DNA of 64,000 nt from a virus: positions 1 through 64,000 of the IMG/VR virus record IMGVR_UViG_3300027728_001610. One strand, 5' to 3'. The notes below the pieces were generated by a model, which was not told the origin of the DNA, made no database searches, and saw only the letters and a program-made list of their open reading frames with translations. Within the stretch, counting starts at the first letter, position 1; the number at the start of each line of letters is the position of its first letter. The position numbers and the translations under genes are program-made. This document shows positions 50,266-59,371 of the stretch, in pieces.

Positions 50266-50975
50266 AAACTTTCGTTAAGTTGTTTTAACTTATAGTAGTT
50301 TAATTCTGAAAACGATTCTGTTTGTAATTTTTCTAATACTTGATCTATTGTTGAAATAGTCTCGGAATTAGACTCATTATTTTTTTGTTTATTTAATTTT
50401 GAAATAACGCTTTCTTTTTCTGAATTGTAGTTTTCAATCAAAGTTTCTTTTGATGTGTTCAAAATAACTTTTAATTCTTTTTGTTCAGATTCACTCAAAG
50501 AAGATATGAAATTTTTAATGGTTTTGTTTGCAACATTAACCATAGATTTTAAAGGAACTTTGATAATCTCTTTTTCAACATCTTTGGTTGATTTTAAGTT
50601 TTCTGAAATAATTTTTTTACTTTTAATTTTACTTTCCAAAGTTAAAATATTTGTAGAAAATAAATTATCAATTTCTTTGTATTTGTTTTCACAAACAATA
50701 TGACCAACCCAAGCATTTAATTCTTTAATATGAGTAGGTTTAACTTTATTAATTAAATTTTCGTATGCGGTGATTGATTCGTTAATAAATTCATTCACAA
50801 CCGACTCAGACAATCCTTTCTTATCGTTTAATTCGTCATAAAGAAAAAATATTTTTGAAATATTTTTATTTTTTAATACAAGTTGCTCAAAAACAAAAAG
50901 ATTATTTTTAAGATTTTCTTTTTTATAAGAATCAACTAACTGAATCTCTATCTTTGATTTTAATTCTCCAAACAT
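50262..50975 (-). CDS. Hypothetical helical protein of the head cluster
   Basis: A protein of 237 residues, almost wholly helical and Lys/Glu/Ser/Asn-rich, with coiled-coil spacing (E-N-L-I-N-K-V, L-E-S-K-I-K-S-K-K-I-I-S-E-N-L, S-V-I-S-K-L-N-K-Q). There are no enzyme motifs. It stands between portal and protease genes, so a core or scaffold component is plausible. Its end overlaps the bS21 gene convergently. Confidence 0.62.
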   Translation of the reverse strand: MFGELKSKIEIQLVDSYKKENLKNNLFVFEQLVLKNKNISKIFFLYDELNDKKGLSESVVNEFINESITAYENLINKVKPTHIKELNAWVGHIVCENKYKEIDNLFSTNILTLESKIKSKKIISENLKSTKDVEKEIIKVPLKSMVNVANKTIKNFISSLSESEQKELKVILNTSKETLIENYNSEKESVISKLNKQKNNESNSETISTIDQVLEKLQTESFSELNYYKLKQLNESF

Positions 50976-50990
50976 TTTTTATATTTTCTA

Positions 50991-50998
50991 ATAAATAT
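50991..50998 (-). promoter_or_regulatory. ATATTTAT motif upstream of the 50262-50975 gene
   Basis: Exact octamer followed by T-A-G-A-A-A, as before the scaffold gene; it touches the stop codon of the preceding gene, 15 bases before the ATG. Confidence 0.45.
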
Positions 50999-51234
50999 CA
51001 ACTTATTATTTTTATTTCACTTTCAGTTTCTATTACCACTCTTGCACCACAACTTAACAATGGTTTCTCATCTCCGCTTCCACAGTAAACAATCCTACTT
51101 GGTCCAAGTATTTCAACCTCATTACAATAAGTGTTTTTTCTTCCTTGTTTGATTGTGATTACCGGTAAGTCAGTATGTTTTGTTTTATTAGACCTAATGT
51201 GATGTTGGTTCACATGGATTTTGGTTTTCCTCAC
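50998..51234 (-). CDS. Small conserved-looking phage protein, 78 residues
   Basis: Starts at a GTG (51232-51234), with no ATG in frame. The run V-N-Q-H-H-I-R-S-N, V-I-T-I-K, Y-C-N-E-V-E-I-L-G-P-S-R-I-V-Y and L-L-S-C-G-A-R-V-V-I-E-T-E is a pattern I associate with small proteins of many environmental phages. It is probably a compact beta barrel. Function unknown. Confidence 0.6.
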   Translation of the reverse strand: MRKTKIHVNQHHIRSNKTKHTDLPVITIKQGRKNTYCNEVEILGPSRIVYCGSGDEKPLLSCGARVVIETESEIKIIS

Positions 51235-51246
51235 AAAGTTTCAATC

Positions 51247-51376
51247 TTATCTTTTATTTTTTTTATTATCTCCCGACATTAAATCTCCATTTTGACCAAA
51301 TTGATCAATATCGTCATAAATTCTTTTTAGAATAAATTTAAAATTTTTTTTTTGGTAATTTTTCTAATTTACTCAT
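51247..51376 (-). CDS. Small frame-broken ORF directly after the portal gene
   Basis: From the ATG at 51374-51376 the frame reads M-S-K-L-E-K-L-P-K-K-K-F and stops at a run of ten A (51344-51353 as T). Skipping one A restores a 42-residue protein: F-K-F-I-L-K-R-I-Y-D-D-I-D-Q-F-G-Q then a charged end, stopping at 51247-51249. Either the run is a sequencing length error, or the gene uses slippage at the A-tract, or it is broken. T4 places gene 67 (core protein) exactly here, but similarity is not evident. Confidence 0.45.
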
Positions 51377-51378
51377 AT

Positions 51379-53178
51379 CTAGTCACCTAAGAGTTTTGAC
51401 AATTGGTCGTCCATATCGCCTAAAGAATTATTAATCTTTTGAAAGTCTAAAAATTCATCTTCATCAAAATCATCTTCCATTGATTCTAATATTAATTTAT
51501 TTTTATCTTTTTTAATTGATTCAGGAATTGGTGGTTCTCCGCCTGACGGTGGTGGAGGTGCCCCTCCTTCTGCAGGTGGTGCCCCTCCTTCTGCAGGTGG
51601 AGATCCAGCGGAAGATGTTCCTCCTGACACTGGTTGATAAAGTTTATCTACGGTGTTAAAAATACCTGTTTTAGTGATGATTGTTGCGGTATTGTCAAGT
51701 TCAGCAGAAACCGCTCTTTCCATTCTAATTTGTTGTAATTCAAGTTTAATTTCATCATCAGAAAACCCAAATATATGTTTTTTCGCCCAAGTTGCTGATG
51801 TTGGCTGAATTGATTTTGGAATCTCTGAAACCATATCTTTATATAGAGTTACTTTTTCTTTCCAAACATCAATCATTAATAGATCGGCTTGTTTTGATGG
51901 ATTTGTAAGTTGTAATGTAAAGTTTGATAATTCATCTTCAAAACCCATTAAATATAAATGGATAATTGCAATTTTATTCATTTCGGCAATTGCCGATTTT
52001 TGAATTCTGTTGATTGTTCTTGCAAATCTAATATCTAACAACGACAAGTTTTTACCATCACCAACAGGTTCCTCAAACCCTAAATATGCCTTAGGAACAC
52101 GAAGTGCCGTTACTAATTTCTTTTGAATGTATTCAATATCAGCAATTTCAGATAAGTTTGCTGCTCCTGGCAAAGTATCAATTGGGCTTACTTGCGTTGC
52201 ATCACGAACAGGAATAAAATAATCTTGATCTACCGCCATTTGATTAAACCTCAAGTCAACATTACCTGTTTTTCTATCAACAACTTGATCTCTTTTAAAT
52301 TTATTGGCAACTCTTTGTACATACGCTTCAACATCTTTATCGTCCATATTTCCAACAAATACTTTAAACACCCTTCTCTCAGGTGCTCTTGATGTACGAT
52401 AGATTAACATCGCATCTTCAGACAAAACTAATTGTTTCCAAATACGACGAGCCTTTTCTAACATTGACGTTCCGTAAGGAAGTTTTCTGTCATCACCTAA
52501 AAGTCTAAAGTGAGCAACCTCCCAAGTATTAAATTCAGCGTCTCTTGCTTTCCACGCAAATTTTAGAGCCTTTCTATTTGTGTTAATTGTCGCTTGAAAT
52601 GTTCTAGAGTCAATTCCCCTTTCAAGTCTTTCAATTTCAATATTGGGTAGTTGAAGACATCCTGTCACCCCTTTTTCATGATCCAATTTTAAATAAACAA
52701 AATTGTCACCATACTTACACATGTTTCTAATCCACATTGGTAAATTGGTGTTGATATCTAAAACATTAACAAATAGATCAACCAATATACTTTTAATTCT
52801 TTTTGATTCTGAATAAACTTGTAATATATATCCGTTTTGATCGGGAGTTGTGGATTCTTCGGCGTAAATGTCTAACGCTGTTGAAATTTCAGGGGTATAT
52901 TCCATAGATTCATAATCGTAGAATGATGCCAACCTTGTTGGTTCATAATAAATCGCTTGGGTGTATAAATTATTTTCAACCTTAGCCCAATTTGTACTTA
53001 AATAAAGGGATTGTTGATTTTGTAATTTGGCCCTTTCATACTCGGCCTTATCTTGTGTTTTTAAAAGTTCTTTTTTGTCTAACTTGTAGTCTGGTTGATC
53101 TTGACCTAATGTAGAATCAGGACCAAAAGTCTTTGATAACCTTTGCCAAACCGTTAGATTTTGATTATTATTTTCCAT
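51379..53178 (-). CDS. gp20: Portal protein, T4 gp20-like
   Basis: A protein of 599 residues (T4: 524). Characteristic portal stretches: E-Y-T-P-E-I-S-T-A-L-D-I-Y-A-E-E-S-T, M-W-I-R-N-M-C-K-Y-G-D-N-F-V-Y-L, R-A-P-E-R-R-V-F and the long helix around P-K-A-Y-L-G-F-E-E-P. An extra Pro/Gly/Glu-rich tail of about 35 residues (P-P-A-E-G-G-A repeats) precedes the acidic C-terminus. It forms the dodecameric vertex through which DNA is packaged. Stop is TAG. ATATTTAT lies 21 bases upstream. Confidence 0.92.
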   Translation of the reverse strand: MENNNQNLTVWQRLSKTFGPDSTLGQDQPDYKLDKKELLKTQDKAEYERAKLQNQQSLYLSTNWAKVENNLYTQAIYYEPTRLASFYDYESMEYTPEISTALDIYAEESTTPDQNGYILQVYSESKRIKSILVDLFVNVLDINTNLPMWIRNMCKYGDNFVYLKLDHEKGVTGCLQLPNIEIERLERGIDSRTFQATINTNRKALKFAWKARDAEFNTWEVAHFRLLGDDRKLPYGTSMLEKARRIWKQLVLSEDAMLIYRTSRAPERRVFKVFVGNMDDKDVEAYVQRVANKFKRDQVVDRKTGNVDLRFNQMAVDQDYFIPVRDATQVSPIDTLPGAANLSEIADIEYIQKKLVTALRVPKAYLGFEEPVGDGKNLSLLDIRFARTINRIQKSAIAEMNKIAIIHLYLMGFEDELSNFTLQLTNPSKQADLLMIDVWKEKVTLYKDMVSEIPKSIQPTSATWAKKHIFGFSDDEIKLELQQIRMERAVSAELDNTATIITKTGIFNTVDKLYQPVSGGTSSAGSPPAEGGAPPAEGGAPPPPSGGEPPIPESIKKDKNKLILESMEDDFDEDEFLDFQKINNSLGDMDDQLSKLLGD

Positions 53179-53199
53179 ATTAATAATTTAACTATTGAT

Positions 53200-53207
53200 A
53201 TAAATAT
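53200..53207 (-). promoter_or_regulatory. ATATTTAT motif upstream of the portal gene
   Basis: Exact octamer followed by A-T-C, 21 bases before the ATG and within the 48-base gap to the preceding gene. Confidence 0.45.
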
Positions 53208-53226
53208 CTAAATAGTAATTTAATGA

Positions 53227-54024
53227 TTATGGTTTTGGAGCAGTAACAAAAGGAACATCAATTTTGATTTTAAATGGTAAAGTTATAGGTCCAGGTCCTC
53301 CATATGAAAATCCTGTTGTAAAGTATGATGTTGTGGACACAACACAAGGATCAGATCCGTTGGCAAAAGATGTATTTTGAAATACCACAGAATTTCCTGC
53401 GTTTCTTATTTGTATATATATAGATTGTCCTGTAAATAAACCTATTTGACCAAATGATGTGTAAGTGTTACATTGTTGTATGGTTTGAGTATTACCTAAT
53501 TTGATCCAATTCTGACCTAATGGGAAAGGTTGAGCTGGATTATAAGGACCCACTAAATATGCATACCAAACAGCACATTGCATGGATGTTTGAGGAGATT
53601 GTACAGCAACTTCAATAGGTAAATACGCATTATAGTTTGGACTTGGTGTTGGTGTAGGTGTGTTTGTCTGTGTAGGTGTTGGTGTAGGTGTAGGTGTGTT
53701 TGTCGGTGTAGGTGTGTTTGTTGGTGTATTAGTCGGAGTGTTTGTCGGAGTGTTTGTCGGTGTGTTAGTCGGTGTATTTGTTGGTGTATTCGTCGGTGTG
53801 TTAGTAGGTGTGTTAGTCGGTGTGTTAGTCGGTGTTATAGATGGGGTGGGTGTTGGAGTTAAAAATGGTAATATTTGTTCAAATAATTCACGGTCAATTG
53901 GTGCCGATTTTTTATATTTAAAATTTGGTTGGAAAACCTTTTGTCCAATATATTGTTGTCCCGGAACAATAAGTCTAGAACCATTTGCAATTTTTCCTGT
54001 TTTTTTTCTAAAATTTAAACCCAT
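53227..54024 (-). CDS. Thr-Pro-repeat protein between terminase and portal
   Basis: A protein of 265 residues. A basic N-terminal part ([20 protein letters not shown]) leads into a tract of about 75 residues of T-N-T-P and T-P-T-P, then a C-terminal domain of about 130 residues with beta character ([23 protein letters not shown]). In T4 the sheath and tube genes 18 and 19 sit here. This resembles a surface decoration instead. The repeat is shared with 10863-12371. Confidence 0.6.
   Translation of the reverse strand: MGLNFRKKTGKIANGSRLIVPGQQYIGQKVFQPNFKYKKSAPIDRELFEQILPFLTPTPTPSITPTNTPTNTPTNTPTNTPTNTPTNTPTNTPTNTPTNTPTNTPTPTNTPTPTPTPTQTNTPTPTPSPNYNAYLPIEVAVQSPQTSMQCAVWYAYLVGPYNPAQPFPLGQNWIKLGNTQTIQQCNTYTSFGQIGLFTGQSIYIQIRNAGNSVVFQNTSFANGSDPCVVSTTSYFTTGFSYGGPGPITLPFKIKIDVPFVTAPKP
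53640..53855 (-). repeat. Thr-Pro/Thr-Asn-coding tandem repeat
   Basis: A 12-base unit coding T-N-T-P, about twelve copies, bordered by T-P-T-P units. DNA copies differ mostly at third positions. Confidence 0.85.
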
Positions 54025-54028
54025 AACT

Positions 54029-55807
54029 TTATTTCATTAACCCCCCAAATAACCAACCATATTTTTGATAATCATCTCTGGTTGGCCCATTATTTTGAAA
54101 TCCATATCTTTCTCTTAACACATTTTCATTGGGAATAGTCGGATTAAATTGAGCTTCTTTCCCAACTGAATCATTATTTACAACAGCCCAAGAATTTATC
54201 ATAGATTTTGCTTGTTCGGTTGCCTTTTCTAATTTTGAAAAAGATGATTCCCCAACATAAAGTGCTATTGATATTCCCATAATTAAATCATCGTGTTGAC
54301 CTTTTTGGTGATCTGGTCTTCCATTAATATAAACAAATGTGTTCATTTCACTAAACAAACGAACACTTCTTATTTTAAATTTATGTCTAATTGATTCCTC
54401 AAAGGCCGCAATAATCTGAACTCTTTTATTATTAAAGTTTATTCCTGGTATTTTTTCACCACTTCCTTTGTTTGTTGCCCAAAAGTTAAATGCGTCAACA
54501 CCATCAATATATAAATTTCTAAATCCTAATTCTTGTAGTTTTCTAACCGTTGTAATACCCATACCACCGGTAATATCCACAACCACAAACGCGCTATACA
54601 TCATACCCCACTTATAAGCAACTTCGGCTAAAGTATCAGGTGGAATTTTTCCAACATATTCCAAGACTTGTTCTCTGTCATCAAAGTCAATAATTTGAAT
54701 TGTTGAATAATCTTCGCTATCACCACGAGACACGTCAATACCCATAATATATCTATGACCCTCAATTGGTTCTTTCCAAATCCAAAGTGAGTTACCCATA
54801 AGTTTTGAAACTGGATCTAATAAACAATCATTTTTTATTTCTTCAAGTTGTTTGTTGTCAAATACGTTGTCACCTGAACCTAAGAACTCACAATTTAACT
54901 CTTGGTTAATTTTTCGTTTGTCGTATTTAAGTTTTTTAACCATTTTTTCATACCAAGAAGAACATGGTTTGTATCCCTGTTTAAAAAAATGTTTTAGTTC
55001 TTCATAATCTCTTTCGTATGGATCTGTATGTGAAAGAGAAATATTTTTTGATTCATCATATTCTTCACGATTTAAAAGATAGTGAACCAAATCTTCTGTT
55101 GGGACCAAATATAGGTCTTTTGTATATCTTGGGTCTCTATACCAAAACATTTCAGAAATTTTAAATTGGTTCATTCCTTTTAACGCTTGATCGTAAATGT
55201 CGTGATATATTGGGTCATATCCGTTTGGTGTTGATATTACAATTACCTTACCACCCGTAGATAGGGACGCCATACAAGCAGCCCAAAAATCACCATCGGC
55301 TTCAATAAACGCCGCCTCATCAAAAATAAGAATTGTTGGTGTAAATCCACGAAGGGCATCTTTTGATGTTGCAACCGCCTTAACTTCAGATCCATTATTT
55401 AACTTATAGTGTCGTTGTGAATTTTTTTCAACGGCAAATCCCGCACCAACCCAAGAAGGCCATTGATCAACAAACGCCCTAATTTTATTTGCCATCTCCA
55501 TTGATGTATCAAGTTTGTTGGCAATTATTAGAATTTTTTCAGGTTGTGTTTTTTTGGCAAATACCAATCTTTTTGAAATCCAAGCGGCCGTTACGGTTGT
55601 TACTCCAGCTTGACGATATTTTAAGGCAATATTTTCCTCAAACTCCTCGTAGTCATGTAATAATGAAACTTGATCAGGAAATAGTTCCAAAGGAACATAT
55701 TTTGATACGGTATTATCGTATGTTTGTAAATACGATCTAAGTGCGTATGGAGTATCTCTCATACACTTTGCATATTCAATTAAAACTTGTTCTTTAGATA
55801 ACCCCAT
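54029..55807 (-). CDS. terL: Large terminase subunit, T4 gp17-like
   Basis: A protein of 592 residues (T4: 610). The ATPase domain has the Walker A-like R-Q-A-G-V-T-T-V-T near 63-71, I-L-I-I-A-N after it, and Walker [12 protein letters not shown] near 160. The nuclease domain has [12 protein letters not shown] near 355, [10 protein letters not shown], and H-D-D-L-I-M-G near 520. It packages DNA into the prohead and cuts concatemers. It starts the T4-order head cluster; ATATTTAT lies five bases before the ATG. Confidence 0.96.
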   Translation of the reverse strand: MGLSKEQVLIEYAKCMRDTPYALRSYLQTYDNTVSKYVPLELFPDQVSLLHDYEEFEENIALKYRQAGVTTVTAAWISKRLVFAKKTQPEKILIIANKLDTSMEMANKIRAFVDQWPSWVGAGFAVEKNSQRHYKLNNGSEVKAVATSKDALRGFTPTILIFDEAAFIEADGDFWAACMASLSTGGKVIVISTPNGYDPIYHDIYDQALKGMNQFKISEMFWYRDPRYTKDLYLVPTEDLVHYLLNREEYDESKNISLSHTDPYERDYEELKHFFKQGYKPCSSWYEKMVKKLKYDKRKINQELNCEFLGSGDNVFDNKQLEEIKNDCLLDPVSKLMGNSLWIWKEPIEGHRYIMGIDVSRGDSEDYSTIQIIDFDDREQVLEYVGKIPPDTLAEVAYKWGMMYSAFVVVDITGGMGITTVRKLQELGFRNLYIDGVDAFNFWATNKGSGEKIPGINFNNKRVQIIAAFEESIRHKFKIRSVRLFSEMNTFVYINGRPDHQKGQHDDLIMGISIALYVGESSFSKLEKATEQAKSMINSWAVVNNDSVGKEAQFNPTIPNENVLRERYGFQNNGPTRDDYQKYGWLFGGLMK

Positions 55808-55812
55808 ATTAT

Positions 55813-55820
55813 ATAAATAT
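55813..55820 (-). promoter_or_regulatory. ATATTTAT motif upstream of the terminase gene
   Basis: Exact octamer followed by A-T-A-A-T, 5 bases before the ATG; a -10 role would imply a leaderless message. Confidence 0.45.
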
Positions 55821-55845
55821 CAATTAGGGTTTTTTATTGTGAATA

Positions 55846-56709
55846 CTATTTTTTCCCAATAGAAAACATTTTTCCTATTGGTAATTCCATAGGTGCTTCT
55901 TGAGAAAACATTGTTAATTTTTTTGGTCTACGGATAATCATGGAATCTGATTTTTTAGATTTTTTTTTAATCGTATTAATCAAATCTTTTTTGGTCATTT
56001 TTGGTTCAATATTATTTTCAATAATATTAACAATTCTATCTTCTAAAAATTTTTGTAAATTTTCGTTTGTTTTTTTCTTTTTATATTTTACGGTTTTTTC
56101 GGGGTGAATTTTTTCTGGCATTTTTTTGTAATCTTTTTTGGTTGTTGAATCTGAAAATTCTTTTGCCATTTTACACCACTTACATTTTTTGTCAGAACAT
56201 TTATTACAACGAGCCCAAAATAATCCTTGTTGAGCTTTTGATTCGAATTTTTCGTTAATTTCAGATTCTGCCATACCCATCATTGATCTATTTTCACCTG
56301 AATCATCACCCATACCATCATCTTGCATAGATGTTTCATCATGTGGTGCTTGTTGACCTGTATATTCTTGTGAAACGTCTTTTGAAAATACATTTTGTGA
56401 TGTTACCGAATCTTCTTCGTCTTCTCTAATCTCACCTTCAGTTGGTGTCGCTTTTATACCTGTGTTTGTTTTTTGAATTACCATTTTTTTACCAGGAACT
56501 TCAGGTATTGTAGTTCCTTTTTCTAAATCAGCATTTGGTATGTCATAACTAGTTGTTATTTTTTGTGTAACAGCTTCTTTAGTTTCCTTTTTCTTAAGTT
56601 TTTTAAACTTTTCAACTAACAAACCAACTTGTTTACTAGACATTGAACTAATGATTCTTGACGACAATCCATTCTCAATTAAGAATAAAATATTTTTTTT
56701 AGTTTTCAT
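55846..56709 (-). CDS. Hypothetical protein with Cys-rich KAQQ-type segment
   Basis: A protein of 287 residues from the ATG at 56707-56709; a TTG six codons earlier is possible. The start M-K-T-K-K-N-I-L-F-L-I-E-N ends in L-I-E, a candidate prohead-protease site. An acidic low-complexity middle is followed by E-S-K-A-Q-Q-G-L-F-W-A-R-C-N-K-C and C-K-W-C-K-M-A-K-E-F, possibly a zinc-binding unit related to phage K-A-Q-Q proteins (DUF3008-like). The C-terminus is very basic. It overlaps the preceding gene by 11 bases. A DNA-binding internal head protein would fit. Confidence 0.58.
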   Translation of the reverse strand: MKTKKNILFLIENGLSSRIISSMSSKQVGLLVEKFKKLKKKETKEAVTQKITTSYDIPNADLEKGTTIPEVPGKKMVIQKTNTGIKATPTEGEIREDEEDSVTSQNVFSKDVSQEYTGQQAPHDETSMQDDGMGDDSGENRSMMGMAESEINEKFESKAQQGLFWARCNKCSDKKCKWCKMAKEFSDSTTKKDYKKMPEKIHPEKTVKYKKKKTNENLQKFLEDRIVNIIENNIEPKMTKKDLINTIKKKSKKSDSMIIRRPKKLTMFSQEAPMELPIGKMFSIGKK

Positions 56710-57106
56710 AAACAACCTTTTTTTCAAATTGTAATACTATATCTCTTTCATATAGTTTGTTTTTAACATCTTCTTCTTTTTCACCAAAATGAAACACCAA
56801 TCTTTTCACCAAAGAAAAATCAATATTATCAGTTTCTTTTTCCCAACCCAAAGCAATAACACCATCCATAGAGTCAATTAACGAAAATACGTCCGAATCT
56901 TGGACAAGATCAAAACCAATTTCTTCGTTGATCATTGTCCCGACTTTTTTAACATATTCTAAATCTGGAGGTAAAGGATAACCGTTTGCAGGTTTTGATT
57001 CCCAATTTTCACCAAACACTTCCAAAGTGTCTGAGAAAATAAACTCATATATATTATCTCCCTTATAGTTAGGGCCTAAACCGTTAATATAAATCAATTG
57101 ATTCAT
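56699..57106 (-). CDS. Hypothetical protein of the head cluster, 135 residues
   Basis: Overlaps the genes on both sides by a few bases. Landmarks: L-I-Y-I-N-G-L-G-P-N-Y-K-G-D-N-I-Y-E-F-I-F-S, V-F-G-E-N-W-E-S-K-P-A-N-G-Y-P-L-P-P, and D-G-V-I-A-L-G-W-E. It is a compact alpha/beta protein without catalytic motif that I can name. It is coupled to the acidic-repeat protein before it. Confidence 0.6.
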   Translation of the reverse strand: MNQLIYINGLGPNYKGDNIYEFIFSDTLEVFGENWESKPANGYPLPPDLEYVKKVGTMINEEIGFDLVQDSDVFSLIDSMDGVIALGWEKETDNIDFSLVKRLVFHFGEKEEDVKNKLYERDIVLQFEKKVVYEN

Positions 57107-58542
57107 ATAATTTCTCCAGTTTTTGTAATTTTAACTTCGTTAATTCCTTCTTTAAAAATTAGATTTCCTTTATTAGAAATACCAAAAAGTTTTACTCTTG
57201 GGTTTTCTCTAACATAATCCAAAGCAACATCTAATTGATTTGTAGATTCAGAAAGACGAATTATATTTTCTTTATTTTGTTTAAATAATAGATTTGTTTT
57301 TCTTTCTTTTCTTTTTTGATATTCGTTATCATCGTTTTCGTTTAATAAAAAATATTTTGATAAAACTTTATCTACAGTAGATTCAGAAAAAGTGCCATGT
57401 TCAAATCTCTCAACATCGGGGTAATTTTTTCTACCTTTTCTTCTTTCTCTGTGATATTCATCTTGATCATCAAAATCTTCATCAAAATGATGTATTGATG
57501 ATTCGGTTTTTTCTCCTTGCATATTTCTAATTGCGGTGTTTGCATATGCTCCACCTAAATAAGCTTGAAATGCGTCACCAAAATTATCATATCCTTCAGA
57601 CATTTCAGGTTCTTGTGGTGGTTCAGGGGCAACTTCAGTTTCCTCAACATCAACTTCTTCTTCTTCACCACTATCTTCACCTTCTTCTTCAATACCTTCT
57701 AATTTATTAATGATTTGTTCAATATCGTCTTCATCTAAAACATCAACATCAATTGCCGATAAAATAGAATTAATAATATATTTGATATCTTTAGGGTCTA
57801 ACTCTTTTTCTTCTTCGTATGATCTAATTTTTTGGGCTAATTTTCCCGTTAAAATTTGAATTCTTTTTAGATCTGAAATTTTCTTCTCTTTAGGTTTTTT
57901 TTCAACCTCAACATCAATTTCCTCTTCTTCATCAGGCATCGGTGGTTCTTCTGCACCTCCCATATCAGGCATTGGTGGTTCTTCTGCACCTCCCATATCC
58001 GGCATCGGTGGTTCTTCCGCACCTCCCATATCAGGCATTGGTGGTTCTTCTGCACCTCCCATATCAGGCATTGGTGGTTCTTCTGCACCTCCCATATCAG
58101 GCATTGGTGGAGTTGGTTCAACAGGTGGTGCGGGTGCAGGTTCTTCTGTGGGTTTTGGTTTTTTAGTTTTTAGTACGAACTTTTTTTTTTGCTCCCCTAA
58201 AAGTGATGTCCCTTCGTGATTTTCAAATAACGTGTTGATCTCTTTAGTCATAAGATTCAAACGTCTTAAAGCTTGTGAATAAGAAGAATAGTATTTTCTT
58301 CCTTTCATTGGTTCAATATATTCTGATTGAGACTCGTTAATAGTTTTTTTTACGATATATCCTTGTCTTTCTTTGATAATCTCATAAGTATTACCATCAG
58401 CCAAACTAATTTTATATTCTGTTGATTGAATATCATTATTATTTTGTGGTATGTTTTCATTATAACGAGCAATTTCCATTATTCGTTTAATTTTATCCAT
58501 TCCCTCTAATTTTTCGCTACCAATAGGTTTAATTCCTGACAT
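57103..58542 (-). CDS. Acidic-repeat protein of the head cluster
   Basis: A protein of 479 residues. It starts M-S-G-I-K-P-I-G-S-E-K-L-E-G-M-D-K-I-K-R, followed by I-M-E, so an I/L-x-E site is present near residue 23. Residues about 148-205 are copies of G-G-A-E-E-P-P-M-P-D-M. Acidic D/E tracts and a helical domain follow; the C-terminal 70 residues form a small beta unit (V-K-L-F-G-I-S-N-K-G-N-L-I-F-K). Its size, acidity and position suggest a core or internal head protein. Two motif copies lie upstream (58576 and 58588). Confidence 0.6.
   Translation of the reverse strand: MSGIKPIGSEKLEGMDKIKRIMEIARYNENIPQNNNDIQSTEYKISLADGNTYEIIKERQGYIVKKTINESQSEYIEPMKGRKYYSSYSQALRRLNLMTKEINTLFENHEGTSLLGEQKKKFVLKTKKPKPTEEPAPAPPVEPTPPMPDMGGAEEPPMPDMGGAEEPPMPDMGGAEEPPMPDMGGAEEPPMPDMGGAEEPPMPDEEEEIDVEVEKKPKEKKISDLKRIQILTGKLAQKIRSYEEEKELDPKDIKYIINSILSAIDVDVLDEDDIEQIINKLEGIEEEGEDSGEEEEVDVEETEVAPEPPQEPEMSEGYDNFGDAFQAYLGGAYANTAIRNMQGEKTESSIHHFDEDFDDQDEYHRERRKGRKNYPDVERFEHGTFSESTVDKVLSKYFLLNENDDNEYQKRKERKTNLLFKQNKENIIRLSESTNQLDVALDYVRENPRVKLFGISNKGNLIFKEGINEVKITKTGEII
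57937..58115 (-). repeat. 33-base tandem repeat in the acidic-repeat gene
   Basis: Five or more near-identical 33-base units coding the undecapeptide G-G-A-E-E-P-P-M-P-D-M. Confidence 0.88.
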
Positions 58543-58575
58543 AATTATTTTTGTATTATGAATTATTTTTTCTTA

Positions 58576-58595
58576 ATAAATATATCAATAAATAT
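58576..58595 (-). promoter_or_regulatory. Two ATATTTAT motifs upstream of the acidic-repeat gene
   Basis: Exact octamers at 58576-58583 and 58588-58595, 12 bases apart start to start, in the same orientation; the nearer one is 33 bases before the ATG. This is the only closely spaced tandem pair I found. Confidence 0.45.
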
Positions 58596-58617
58596 AATTA
58601 TTTTAATTTATGTTTTT

Positions 58618-59352
58618 TTATTGTTTCATTGATAGACCTTTTTCCAAAACTTTGTGTGAAGCGTCCATTAATTTTTCTAAATAACCATTCCTTCTTAATA
58701 TTTTAAACACCAAATTTTCTGATGAATATTCACCATCTTTCTCAAGCCCACAGGTTCTAAACTTTTTTATTTTTTCTTTATACTTGGAAATTAACTCTTT
58801 TGCGTCATCAATAGATTCACCTTCAATATTTTCTAATACACCATCAATAATTTCCATCCATTGTTTCGCCTTTCTTTCAATGGTGTTTTTATCAATTTTA
58901 ACTTTTTCTTTTTGGGGTTCGTTTTGCCAATCATTATATAGTAAAGAGTATACACCACTTGAAAAATGTGCTTCATCTTCAGACTCAACGTATAGTTCTG
59001 CTTCGTAACCAAATATTCTAATATCGTGGTTTTTGTTGAATATTGCCTTCTTTAACATAAACAATTCTTTATATAATTCAACATGTGATGGTGGGAATTG
59101 GTTAAAGTTTGCGATAATGTGAATATCAAAATCTGAATACTTTGACCAATTGTAATTTGCTAATGATCCTGTTAAAACAATATCTGTAACAACAATTTCA
59201 ATTTTTAAAAAATCAATAAATTCGTTAGCAATCTCTAACAATCGTTCTCTAACTTCAGGTTTCATTTTATATGAGTTACCTTCCTTGTCCCAAATTTTTG
59301 GATTTAGTTCATTTTGAGGTTTAAAACTTTTAATAATTTCAGAAGTATTCAT
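58618..59352 (-). CDS. Nucleotidyltransferase-fold protein
   Basis: A protein of 244 residues. The pol-beta-type signature is clear: G-S (62-63) in L-T-G-S-L-A-N-Y-N-W, then Asp74 and Asp76 in Y-S-D-F-D-I-H. An E-L-Y-V-E segment follows where a third acid is expected. The C-terminal half is helical. Such enzymes transfer nucleotides to RNA, proteins or small molecules, and some are toxins or tRNA-modifying. Neither target nor antitoxin partner is evident. GTATTTAT ends four bases before the ATG. Confidence 0.75.
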   Translation of the reverse strand: MNTSEIIKSFKPQNELNPKIWDKEGNSYKMKPEVRERLLEIANEFIDFLKIEIVVTDIVLTGSLANYNWSKYSDFDIHIIANFNQFPPSHVELYKELFMLKKAIFNKNHDIRIFGYEAELYVESEDEAHFSSGVYSLLYNDWQNEPQKEKVKIDKNTIERKAKQWMEIIDGVLENIEGESIDDAKELISKYKEKIKKFRTCGLEKDGEYSSENLVFKILRRNGYLEKLMDASHKVLEKGLSMKQ

Positions 59353-59356
59353 AACA

Positions 59357-59364
59357 ATAAATAC
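59357..59364 (-). promoter_or_regulatory. GTATTTAT motif upstream of the nucleotidyltransferase gene
   Basis: One-base variant 4 bases before the ATG. Confidence 0.35.
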
Positions 59365-59371
59365 TTAGAAA

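Noticed and set aside
4781-55820. Plain T4 late promoters TATAAATA
   Set aside because: The string occurs, but mostly on the strand opposite to the downstream gene. I therefore report the sense-strand ATATTTAT instead of calling T4 promoters.
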